Assembly (NCBI GenBank): GCA_022036555.1
Contig: CM039130.1
Location: 22,966,570-23,030,569, forward strand
Source of the DNA: Microstegium vimineum
Taxonomy: Eukaryota; Streptophyta; Magnoliopsida; Poales; Poaceae
Direction: 5' to 3'
DNA: 64,000 nucleotides
Made by a program: the position numbers and the translations under genes. Position 1 is the stretch's first letter. Every line of letters begins with the position of its first letter. Positions 22,301-32,116 of the stretch are shown piece by piece. The notes beneath the pieces are model-generated. The model did not search any database. It had not been told where the DNA came from and saw only the letters and a list, made by a program, of their open reading frames with translations.

Positions 22301-23882
22301 CAGTTCGCGAAAGTTGCCATTGCCGAGAGGTTGCGGAGTGGCTGGAGTGGGGACCGCTGCGTGTGTGTACCATCCCGGGGCTCCTATATACCCCTTGCCC
22401 GTGGATCCGTAGTGTTTGTTGTTTATCAGCGAGCCCCTTTGAAAGACTTCATAGTGAACCCTGCCGGCCTTCCTTGGAAGTGGGTGAAGAGGTTGATCCC
22501 CTCGGGCAAAAGGGTAAATCATGACTCGTGGGTAAAGTGTACAACCTCTGCAGAGTGTTAAAAAACTGATATATCAGCCGTGCTCACGGACACGAGCGGC
22601 CTGGAAAACTCACAGACTCTTTGGTTACTTGTTCGTTATCTTTATGAATCACTTTATCATGGAATTATGTTACTTGTTCATTTGTTTACCTGATCATGCA
22701 ATTTAATTTGGGGGCTTAAGCATAACCTATGACACATCAATTGTAAAGTTTTGAATCAATTAAAAATGCTTATCGCAGTAAACCAGTGTCAACTTTTTGA
22801 GCCTCATGAACCCCATATATACTTGTTGAGTACAAAAGTACTTACGCTTGTCTTCTTTCTTTTCAATCTTTGGATAAAAATCCTGGATGGGTACCAGATA
22901 GCGAGAGTCTTGAGCAGTTAGGCTTGTGATCAACCAGACAGTTGGTCCCTGTGGAGTGGAGTCTTCGCCTGAAGATCGGAGTGTTTTTCCGCTGTTTGCT
23001 TTCTTAAGGTTATTCCTTTGACTATATATGTTATATACTTAAGTATTGTCTTTTGATATTACCTTGTTCTGTGGCTATATGTGAGATTTGACTTCCTAGG
23101 CTCACATATAGGGTATATCTTGTTTTGACCTTAAAACCGGGTGTGACATGACACGTCAAATAAGCAGTCAACATGAAGTAACAATACAATATATCTTTAT
23201 TTTGTGTTCACTATAGATTCATACCTCTTCAATTATCTATATGTATTCATAGCATATTATTATTTATTTATATTTCCATTTTTTTCTTCATATTTAGTTT
23301 GCTATGATTATTTTATTTTTCATCTTATAGAAAACAAAATATAAGGGGAATATAAATCATTAAAAGATAAAAAAAGGAACATAAAATAAGTTAATAAATG
23401 ATTAATCATTCTTAAAAAATAAGTTCACAAAAAATAAGTTGATAAATATTAAGCAAAATATATGAGAAACACAAAAATATTAAAAAGGACAAAAAAACTC
23501 CCACTACATATAAAAATAATCAAATGCAGATGAGTGGAACAGAAAATAAAATATAATATGGATTGATGCATAGGAAATAATATTTCTACTCCACGATGGC
23601 TGTTAAATTGGCATGCCATGTCAGAACTATTCACTAATCGAAGAGGTTAGGACCTACAATGAATCAGTTAAAAAATTGATGGACCTAAAAATGCAATTTG
23701 AAAGTTTATGGACCTGAATGACACACCACCAAAAGTTGATGGACCCAAAAATACAATTTGAGAGTTGATGGACCTAGATGACACACAATCAAAAGTTAAT
23801 GGACCCAAAAATGCAATTTGAAAGTTGATGGACCTAGATGACACACTACCAAATGTTAATGGACCTATGGTGCATTTAACTC
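19355..23882. mobile_element. Non-autonomous Mutator-like element with long TIRs
   Basis: The termini GAGCTAAATGCACC (left) and its near-complement ending TTTAACTC (right) head inverted repeats of about 250 bp. The flanks are a perfect 9-bp duplication, TTATGAAAA (19346-19354 and 23883-23891), the length made by Mutator-type transposases (family knowledge). Each TIR is built of imperfect repeats around GGTCCATTAACTTTT and GTGTGTCATCTAGGTCC. Subtracting the nested solo LTR leaves about 1.0 kb, with no transposase. It is inserted in the 3' non-coding region of element A. Confidence 0.85.
19624..23148 (+). mobile_element. Solo LTR of a chromovirus-like Ty3 element (3525 bp)
   Basis: It begins TGTAACACCC and ends GGGTGTGACA, with a perfect 5-bp duplication TGACA on both sides (19619-19623 and 23149-23153). 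No internal domain, primer site or second LTR exists, so it is a solo LTR left by LTR-LTR recombination. It contains a GC- and Pro/Arg-rich block (about 19900-20950) where several frames stay open; these frames show no protein family and are a composition effect. The termini resemble those of Tekay/Del-type elements such as B, but family placement is tentative. It lies inside the Mutator-like element. Confidence 0.85.
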
Positions 23883-23891
23883 TTATGAAAA

Positions 23892-24554
23892 ATATAAGGG
23901 CACATCAAAATCCCAAGTTTTAGAAAAATAATGAGCACATCAAAGCTCATGAAAAAAAAGATAGCTATGTCTCAATTTTATACGTTAGAAAGAGAGATCA
24001 TTCAAATAGAGGAGTATTGATCATTTGCTATGTTTCCACACACTTGCACATCTTGATCTAAGAGTATGACACTTCTCTCCTTGGATCCGGGATTTGACTT
24101 TACAATATATGCAAGGTAAGTTTGCTACATCTTTTGATCCCTACCTATAGCTCCACATAAGCCTTTAAAGTAGGATGGAGAAAAAAAAGAAGGCAAACTT
24201 TTATATGTGCCTTGGTGAGGAATCATACACGTTATGAGCGACTTGAGAGTACCATTTGAGGAACACTAAGTCTTTCTTTTACAAAACTCTACAAAACATC
24301 CGATATGAAACTTGTGAAAGAATGAGAAAACTAGTGCTCAAATCAAGTTGTTCTATCTCTCAACCTCCCAAGACAAAGGATAAAGCTATAAGCCTCATGA
24401 AGGACTAAGGTAATATGGGTGAGTCTTTATTGCTAATTTTTCCATTCAAAAGAGAAGTATGATTGTTGTAGATTCAGTACTCTTGAAATATGAAGCATAG
24501 TAGCAACTCCTGATCCATCGAGCTAAGTTTGATTGTTTGCTCAGGACGTGCAAA
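23892..24554 (+). other. 3' non-coding region of element A, right of the insert
   Basis: This continues the non-coding 3' part of A up to its polypurine tract. I see no coding region. Confidence 0.5.
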
Positions 24555-24573
24555 GGTTAAGCTTGGGGGATCT
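24555..24573 (+). promoter_or_regulatory. Polypurine tract of element A
   Basis: AAGCTTGGGGGA lies directly before the 3' LTR start at 24574. It is the expected plus-strand primer for a plus-oriented element. Confidence 0.7.
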
Positions 24574-26124
24574 TGTTGGCACCAACAATGATGCATATTT
24601 ACACAACTAAAAGGATGTCAACAACCTCGGGATCAAGGATAAACAAATACATCATGAGCATACTTTATTAAATAACAAGTTCCACATGTCCATGAAGTAT
24701 GTGAATGCAGGAATGAAGAATGGAGCAAAGGAGAGCCAGTGGGACCCACATAGGGGGTCGGCCGACCACCCTATGGGCCCACCAGCTCTCCCCTCTCGGC
24801 CATGATCCAGGAGAAGCACCTTAGAGTGAATACCAACCCTTGGATCACTCTGTGCTTTCTCCAAATGGCTCACCTGCAAAGCACATGGATCCATGGGCCC
24901 ACACCAAGGAGATAAATGTGACAACTACCTCAGGACCAACATCCAACACCAATGACATGTGGGACCAACATCTGGATGGCTCAAGTAGGCCAGAACCCCC
25001 AAGGGGGGGTCGGCCGACCTCCACCTAGGCCCACCAGGCCCCCACTTGGTCCCTGACTAGTGGGGCTGCATCTAGAAGACCAGGGGATGGCCCACAGGCC
25101 ATAGGGGGGGGGGGTCGGCCGACCACCCCTTAGGTCGGTTCAGCACCTGCCAACCGCCATACTCACTAACACATGTTGGAAATCAACACCATCCATCCCA
25201 AGTCGGTTCTAAGGCGGATGGATCTAAGGGTGGAGATTTAAAGCCTCCTGGATCGCTGACGTGGCGATGGAGTAGCCCCTACTCCATCTCCCACTATAAA
25301 TAGAGGCTCATACCCTCTCTCTACACATGGTGAAGAAGCCTACAAGCTCTATTCCTTAGATTGTTCTAGTAGTTAGTCTAGAGTGAGAGTTAGAGTTCAG
25401 TCTTGCTATATGCTTTTGCTCTTTAATAGCCTTTACATCAATAGTCTATGATCCTTGTGGCCTTTCCCGTATGCGATCATTGCTTGTCATAGGGTGCTTT
25501 GATTATAGATCGTAGTCAAAGTAATAAGTTGTGTGTAAGCGTGGTGCTTATACATCACCTTATCCTTGGTTACCGCTTGTTGCACGGATAGTTGTGGTAG
25601 CTAGCAAGAGAGTGATAGCCTTGTCTAATTTTTGTATTCCAGCATGTGTTTTTAGGCAAGTTCTTAAAAGGTAAGTCCCCCGTAAGAAGAGGGCGCGAAC
25701 CGGTAGGAGTTTTGTCCTCCTACTGATCTATCCCCCGCCTAGCATACTTGTATTGAGGAGAAAACCTATAGTGTTTAGACTAGTTAATTCGCTAAGTATA
25801 TTGAAGTATAGTGAATTACAAAGGAGTCCCTTTACTCTCTCGTTGTCCTCCCACCTAGCTATACTATCTAGTCCGTTCTAAGTATCATTTACCTTGGCTT
25901 ATTCATTCATCAACCCTTCCTATCACATATATCGTTTACCCCCTATACTAGTTGGTACTAAGTTAAGGTGCCCTATAGGATCTCTCTCTAATTAACATTT
26001 TTAGCCCAGCTTTCCCTTGGGAAAATATAAATTATGATACCTTGGAATACTCTTAGGTTAAGTGCTACAACGGTATAATCTGTATGCTTGCGAATTTATC
26101 CAATAGTCATAAGAAATACCAACA
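24574..26124 (+). mobile_element. 3' LTR of Athila-like element A (1551 bp)
   Basis: It starts TGTTGGCACC and ends ATACCAACA, with a polypurine tract before it and the 5-mer ATATG after it (26125-26129). That 5-mer matches the flank of the inverted 5' LTR at 8947-8951. An internal deletion of about 150 bp near 25400 removes sequence just after the presumed transcription start that is present in the 5' LTR. Confidence 0.9.
24756..25302 (+). promoter_or_regulatory. A 3' LTR promoter: three palindromes and TATA box
   Basis: Perfect copies of GGTCGGCCGACC lie at 24756-24767, 25008-25019 and 25113-25124. An intact TATA box, TATAAATA, lies at 25295-25302. Confidence 0.6.
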
Positions 26125-26129
26125 ATATG

Positions 26130-28100
26130 TCAGTGTTGTTGCTGAATACCTTTGGGTACCAATTATTGGCTTTTGTAATACTAACATTAGCAATCAATTT
26201 AGTAGTACCATTTACCGAGCTATGCCGTTCCAAGAATCTTACACCAGTACCAATTTAGTGAGGCTTCGGTTTAATAAAGAGCAGAGGGGATAGATAAGCT
26301 AGACTCCTTTATCTGCAAATAGCATTACCATAGTTTTCTACTGATCCTTTATCTGTAAACAATGTTTTGCTGCTGTCATCATGCAAACAGGGTGCCAATG
26401 AAGCTTCAGAGGTATGTATCCAAATATTTAATTTGCATCTGTTGTGCTCAGGATCAGCAGAGGGTGTCCATTTTTATATTTTTCCGGTATAAATTATCTT
26501 TGCAAACCATTAGCTCGGGATCAATAGCATATGGATCTATTGTGCCATCAGCATAAACTGTACTACAGCACTTGTTTTACTTGATGTTGAGTGAGTCTCA
26601 CACATAACACATTCATATGCCGCACCAGTTTACTGTTCTAATGCATGTTTGCAGAGAAAGTACTACTGCAGCTCCGAGTTTGCAACGACATCTTCTTGGA
26701 CTGCCACTACTTCACCGTGGTGCGCTGCCTATGCATAGTATGCTTGGTTGGTCAAAAGAGTCGATCTGATTCGACGTCAGTTGGTTCTTCCAACGGGCTT
26801 CGCTGGCCGAGCGTCCTAATCCGAGGTGCCTTTTCTAGATGCGGCCAAGAACCAGGAGTACCCCGTTGAGGTCTTGCTTCTTTTTCTTCAATTTTTAACA
26901 ACAACATTTTGTTTTGAACAATATCCTTGTGTTCTGAGTAAGTTGTCTTTTTTTTAATAGAGGATATGTGGAACTTTTCATGCCAGCATGTGTCTACTAG
27001 GAATATTTTTCATACCTAACAGCCTGTATATATAATTTTTTCTTATCAATAGAGCTAGAGGGTGTTCAATTGCGTTCATGTTGCTGTCAGCTTTTCTTAC
27101 GGAATATTGGTAGTCTCATTCTTCATGGTGCTTTGAGACAGCCTGATGAAGTTCAGGTGCTAGCCATGGCCAGATGCCGCTGCCAGCATAAAGCAACAAT
27201 AGTTATATCCAGCTCACTATTAAAAGCAAAAAATAGTATTTTGGTAATTCCTTTTGGGGAGCAAAATTCATGCTGCCTTGATTTCTCTCCCTTTCTGAAT
27301 CAGAGCACGCAACAGATGGCACCTAGGAAGACATCCTTATTTATGATTTACGTTGTCCCACATACTGAGAAGTGAGATGCAAGTGTCCTGGTCAAATTCA
27401 TCAGCATAGTTTTATGTAGGTCCTAATCTTAATGTGATGTACTTAAAGCATTAGAATAGAATATAGAACAACATCCATATCTGGTACCAATTATTCAAAG
27501 TACCTGCATGCATTTCTTTTGTTTTAGCTGAATACTGATAGTTCAAATTAATCTATAGCAGCAAGCTTTTAAATTTTCTTTTTGGTTAATTTGGTATCGC
27601 AAGAGAGCAATTGAAAAGCCACCTTTGTTAATTCTAGTTGGTACAATGAATGTACTATGTTCTGGATGCATGTGCTCCCTTAGTTATTTAGTATTCCAAG
27701 TTTATCCAAATTAATCAAATGAGTAGTCCAATCTTCCCTTTTAGTGTGTTGTTGTGGCAGTAGCAAAGTGACATGTAAAATGGAATACTAGATTTGCAGT
27801 ATTTATTTGCAACTTGTGATAGCCGAACCTGTTTTGGTGTTTGACTTTCAACTTTTATTATTTATTTGTATCTTGTGGCAGGCCGACCTATTTTGGTGTT
27901 TATTATGTATGCAAATGTACCATTGTTGGTGATTTTTGTAATATGTGAGTAAATTATCATGTATTTGACTTGATGTATATGGGCTTCTAACGCATATTTC
28001 ATTGTAGGAGATGAAAGCTAGAAGCTCATCTCATACCTGCAACAAGTTGGTATTGGCAGCACGTGCACAAAGTTAGATGGGAAGCAAAATACAAATTCCA
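26130..28100 (+). other. Gene-like sequence with exon-like pieces, right of element A
   Basis: This non-LTR sequence begins immediately after the A target duplication. Exon-like pieces with GT-AG-type borders are visible: one ending GCTTCAGAG before GTATGT near 26412, and one starting after TTTGCAG near 26655 with balanced base composition (to about 26870). Another balanced stretch lies at 27070-27375. None gives a protein I recognise and the pieces do not join into a long frame by eye. If the inversion is undone, it follows the CpG-rich block at 9617-8952 on the same strand, with A in the first intron. It may be a decayed gene, or gene fragments carried by the CACTA element whose end is at 28918. 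Confidence 0.35.
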
Positions 28101-28369
28101 AATTGAACAAGATAGATTTTAGTTATTACAAAAAAATATTTAAGTAATATTTGTATGATATTTGTCACATTATTTGTGCTTCTTTGTGAACACAATTGTC
28201 TGTTGAGTAATGGTCATGTTAGCTATCAAGTTAGTCAAATTCTTTATGTTTTGTCAAGGTCAGACATGTTGGCTATCGAGGTAGTCAGATTTATTATGTT
28301 TTGTCAAGGTTGAATGCAATATATTGATGGGCTACTTCCCATTATTAATCATAGAAAATAAAATAATTT

Positions 28370-28918
28370 GATGCATTATATATATATAATGAAAACAGAT
28401 TTTTTGTTAAGACGTATTAAAGCGTTATAAAATAACGTGTCTTTACTACTATACACAAAATATAGATGTATGTATCAAATCGTTTCTACAAGTATTAATA
28501 CATACTATGACGTTACTATATAACGTATCAATATACGTAGACACGAAATATAATATGTCACTAGAAAACGTGACTAAAGGAGTACACATGAATTATGAAT
28601 GTATTTATAATATTGTATCTATATTTTTCAAACATAATGAAACGTTACTATACGAAGTAACTACAATAATAGACACATGTTATATGTGCATCTATAAAAG
28701 CGTATCAATGTGTTTAGATATGCATCTAACGTGTCTACGAAACGTCTATTCATCTAATATATACGTTTACCAAAATTGTCTCTACAGGGACTGACACGGT
28801 CCATACGAAGACGCTTCTAACATGTTTTTATAAAGCATGCATACAACTCTATAGAGATGAATTAAAGCATGTCTACGGTCTAAAAAAAGCGTAGCTATAG
28901 GGGGTTTTTCTAGTAGTG
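28370..28918. mobile_element. Right end of a CACTA-type DNA transposon
   Basis: The segment ends TTTTTCTAGTAGTG at 28918; on the other strand this is CACTACTAGAAAAA, the canonical CACTA terminus. The 500 bases before it are AT-rich and densely populated with ACGT-centred short motifs (AACGTGTC, ACGTTAC, AACGTAT) in both orientations, like the subterminal repeats of this superfamily. The left end was not found. The element abuts a fragment of the E LTR at CTC, so it probably inserted into the E 3' LTR. It may include the gene-like sequence to its left. Confidence 0.65.
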
Positions 28919-29026
28919 CTCGTTCCCTGTGAAAAATACGATACCTGGAACACTCTCGGTGAAAGCTACACTTGACAACCGTATGTTTGCGGTCTTTTTC
29001 CCGTTTGCCACTTCTGATGTCAAACA
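28919..29026 (+). mobile_element. Terminal fragment of the E 3' LTR
   Basis: These 108 bases match the last part of the E 5' LTR (about 6273-6380) and end GTCAAACA. The next five bases, TGGTG, pair with GGGTG before the 5' LTR. The rest of the 3' LTR is missing: it was displaced or deleted at the CACTA junction. Confidence 0.8.
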
Positions 29027-29331
29027 TGGTGCTCTCGGGTTGCTCTCTAGACTTGCATCGGACGCTGACCATCAGCGCGTCCGTTGCCCTGGTCTAAGCG
29101 TCCATTCGGTGTTGTTTCAGTGAGTTTTCCTTGGGTTCTTGCCTCTTTTTTTAGGGGTTGATAACTTGGTTTTCGGGGTTTCCAGTGAAATTTCCACCAT
29201 TGCCGGTGAGCTCTCAATTCTCTGATTTCGTCTGATGGTGGGTTGTGTTTTTGGGAAGAGTAGTCCGAATATTTCGCTGAGAAATTTGAGGCTCTCATTC
29301 ACCCCCTCTAGTCACCATTCTTAGTACTTCA
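29027..29331 (+). mobile_element. 5' LTR of copia element F, right part
   Basis: This continues the LTR interrupted at 4877. It contains the same CATCGGACGCT-type phrases and ends in TTCTTAGTACTTCA just before an initiator-tRNA-Met primer site. The last 90 bases recur at 31359-31450 as part of a tandem duplication. Confidence 0.75.
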
Positions 29332-29333
29332 AT

Positions 29334-29345
29334 TGGTATCAAAGT
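29334..29345 (+). promoter_or_regulatory. Primer binding site of F, tRNA-iMet type (copy 1)
   Basis: TGGTATCAAAGT is close to TGGTATCAGAGC, the complement of the initiator tRNA-Met 3' end, and lies two bases after the LTR end. The duplicate at 31452-31463 reads TGGTATCAAAGC. Confidence 0.75.
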
Positions 29346-29518
29346 CGGTTAAGGATCATTCCACCTTAAACGATTCTTGATCCGTGAAGGCGACAGGGGA
29401 CGAGGTGCAGGAAAACCTCCGTTTTTTTGATAGAACAAACTTCGTCTATTGGAAGGTGCGCATGTCCTCTTACCTTTAAGGGATTGATTCGAAAATTTGG
29501 GAGATTTGTGAGAATGAG

Positions 29519-30938
29519 TGTTGGTATTTCTTATGACTATTGGATAAATCCACAAGCGCACAGATTATACCGTTGTAGCACTTCACCGGGAGTATTCCAC
29601 GTATCGTATTTTCCTCAGGGAACGAGAAGTGAGTTAACTAGGAATATGGATATGTCCTATGATGGATCAGAGACTATGATAACTGGGTTGAGAAGTTCGA
29701 TATAGCAAAGATATCTAACAAGGTATAGCTGGTTATACTGGCTTTATCAGCCCTTCTCTTGCAGGAGGCGAGGGGATAGATCAGAAAGAGGACAAAACTC
29801 TAACCAGACCGCACCATCAAGTTGTATTGAGGCCCTACCTTTTAAGAACTTATCTGACACGCATGGTGGAATACGAAGACTAGATAGAGCTGACACCTTC
29901 TACTAGCATCCACAAACAATCTGCGCGATAAGCGGTTTACAAAGGTAAGATCTAGTCTAGACACCACGTCTACACTATTCTTACTACTTTAACCTCAGCT
30001 AAAGGCTAAAGCACTCTACTTAAAGTAACTTACAAGAGAATCGCAGCCGCTGAGGTACAACTCGAAGAAGATGCCAGACAGGCCTGGCTCTCCTCCAGGT
30101 GCTCCTCACTCTCCTCCAACTAGCATAGCACTACTAGAGAGTTCCACTAAGAGACTAAGGAGTAGTGTTTCTCCAATGAGGCATGAGTGAGAGTGAGGGC
30201 CTAGTAGGGTATTTATAGCTAGAGGTGGAGTAGGGGCTACTCCGGTGCCACGTCAGCGATCTGTGCCACCTCCATCAGCCACCGTAGGATCATACCGTCA
30301 TTGTAACCGCCTTTGATCAACGGTGGAGATGAAGTTGATGCATGGAGGCATGCAGGAAGTCGGTGGGGAGCTCGGGGGACCTTTTGGGCACATGGGTGTG
30401 GTCGGCCGACCACCCCCTGATAGGTGGGCCATCCCATGTCTTCTAGAAGCTGACCCCACTGGTCAGGGGGGTTGTGGGTGGTCTCTGGCCCCACCTAGGC
30501 GGTCGGCCGACCATGAGTTGGGGCCTTTGGCCTCCATCTTTCGTGTGGAGCATGGCCCATATGTCATAGACACCTTGGCAATAGTTTTGTATTTTTCTGA
30601 GATAGTTTGTGGGCCCATGTATCCTCGTGCTTTGATCTAGAGCCGTTCAGAAGAATCACAGAGGAGATCCAAGGGTGAATCTTCACTTTGGAGACTGTTA
30701 CTTGGATCATGGGGGCTTGGGAGGCCTAGTGGCCCCACAGGGAGGTCGGCCGAACCCCTAAGTGGGCCCACTAGCTCCCAAAAGTCCCCATTTGTCATTA
30801 CCTTCACTAAAATAGTCAAGGGACATGTGGAACTAGTTATTGGGTAAAATATGTTCATGTGATCCTTGTCTTTCTTCGAATATGAGGATGTTGATGGTAT
30901 TTTGATGGTGATAAAATAGCTCGTAATTACCGTCAACA
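29519..30938 (-). mobile_element. Solo LTR G, family E type (1420 bp)
   Basis: In minus orientation it runs TGTTGACGGT to AATACCAACA, and it is flanked by a perfect 5-bp duplication, ATGAG (29514-29518 and 30939-30943). The interrupted host sequence can be read across the site by comparison with the duplicated gag at 31615-31640. It is therefore a clean solo LTR. It resembles the E LTR over its length. Confidence 0.92.
30210..30755 (-). promoter_or_regulatory. G LTR promoter: palindromes and TATA box
   Basis: Perfect copies of GGTCGGCCGACC lie at 30400-30411 and 30501-30512, and a one-mismatch copy at 30744-30755. A TATA box (TATAAATA on the minus strand) lies at 30210-30217. The layout copies that of E and A. 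Confidence 0.6.
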
Positions 30939-31512
30939 ATGAGGACTATGTGGTTCTTGGTGCTCGGATTAACGAAGCCCAAATCACGCAACATGCGTCA
31001 AACGCAAGAGCTCATAGCATCCTCTTCTCAAGTTTGTCTCTTACCGAGTTTGAGCGAGTCTCGAACCTCACTACGCACTTGTGAGATATCATGAGGGTAA
31101 TCCTCAGATCAAGCCCAGACTCTTTGACACATACAATAAGGAGTACGAAAACTTCGTACAGTTGGCCGGCGAGTCTGTTGACGCGATGTTTACTCGGTTC
31201 CAATCCATCGTCAACAAGATGCGTGCCAATTGGGCCAACTTGCCCTATGACGATCATGAGATGGCTATCAAGCTTTTGCATGCTCTTGATCGAGGGTGTG
31301 GGAGATGAAGGTGGCTACCATCCAGGATTCACCGAGCTATGAGCACCCATCAAGTATGTTGTGTTTTTGGGAAGAGTGGCCAGAATATTTCGCTAAGAAA
31401 TTTGAGGCTCTCATTCACCCCTTCTCTAGTCGCCATTCTTAGTACTTCATTTGGTATCAAAGCCGGTTAAGGATCATTTCACCTTAAATTGTTCTTGATC
31501 CGCGAAGGCGAC

Positions 31513-32116
31513 ATGGAGCGAGGTGCAGGCAAACCTCCATTTTTCGATGGAACGAACTTCGCCTATTGGAAGGTGCACATGTCCACTTACCTTCAAGGGC
31601 TTGATTCGAAAATTTGGGAGATTTGTGAGAATGAGGACGATGTGGTTCTTGGTGCTTGGATTAACGCAGCCGAAATCACGCAACATGCATCAAATGCAAG
31701 AGCTCGTAGCATTCTCTTCTCAATTTGTCTCTTACCGAGTTAGAGCGAGTCTCGAAGCTCACTATGGCGCGAGAGATTTGGCAAACACTTATGAGATATC
31801 ATGAGTGTAATCCTCAGATCAAGTCTAGACTCTTCGACACATACCGTAGGGAGTACGAGAACTTCGTACAGTTGGCCGGCGAGTTAGTTGACACGATGTT
31901 TACTCGGTTCTAATCCATCGTCAACAAGATGCGTGCCAATAGGGCCAACTTGCCCTATGATGATCATGAGATGGCTATCAAGCTTTTGCATGCTCTTGAT
32001 CGGAGGGTGTGGGAGATGAAGGTGGCTGCCATCCAGGAGTCACCGGGCTATGAGCACCCATCAAGTGAGTTGTGTTTTTGGGAAGAGTCACCAGGATATG
32101 ATGCCCTGTCCGTGGA
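31513..32116 (+). pseudogene. F gag N-terminal half, copy 2
   Basis: From ATG 31513 the reading is MERGAGKPPFFDGTNFAYWK, KIWEICENEDDVVLGAWINAAEIT and ARSILFSICLL, then a stop and frameshift. It then continues ERVSKLTMAREIWQTLMRYHE, REYENFVQLAGELVDTMFTRF (stop), IVNKMRANRANLPYDDHEMAIKLLHALDRRVWEMKVAAIQESPGY. This is the copia UBN2 gag domain. An in-frame insertion (EHPSSELCFWE) sits between two copies of ESPGY, and the frame then meets element B at 32117. The gag resumes at 46517 with VDGLFSKLKSSEID. Confidence 0.85.

Larger units (their letters stand above)
29390..31345 (+). pseudogene. F gag N-terminal half, copy 1 (split by solo LTR G)
   Basis: The segment 29390-29518 continues at 30944 after the solo LTR. 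It reads KPPFFD, NF.YWK and KIWEICE, then VLGARINEAQIT, REGNPQIKPRLFDTYNKEYENFVQLAGESVDAMFTRFQSIVNKM and YDDHEMAIKLLHAL, the N-terminal half of the copia UBN2 gag domain. The start codon is lost (the place reads AGGGGACG), a segment of about 20 bp is deleted near 31080, and a frameshift follows at HALDRG. The 3' end runs into the duplicated LTR end at about 31350. It is a dead copy. Confidence 0.8.
29243..32088 (+). repeat. Tandem duplication: LTR end, primer site and gag start of F
   Basis: A 19-base string, TTGTGTTTTTGGGAAGAGT, occurs at 29243-29261, 31359-31377 and 32070-32088. Between the strings lie two copies of the unit LTR-end, tRNA-Met primer site and gag N-terminal half. After removing the solo LTR inserted in copy 1, the units are about 691 and 711 bp. 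Copy 1 lacks about 20 bp near 31080. The third string lies in gag itself, so the duplication looks like unequal recombination between a chance match in the LTR and in gag. Confidence 0.8.

Noticed and set aside
26645..26869. Cys-rich open frame in the gene-like region
   Set aside because: No conserved spacing of a known zinc finger or secreted peptide family. It lies partly over an exon-like border read in another frame.
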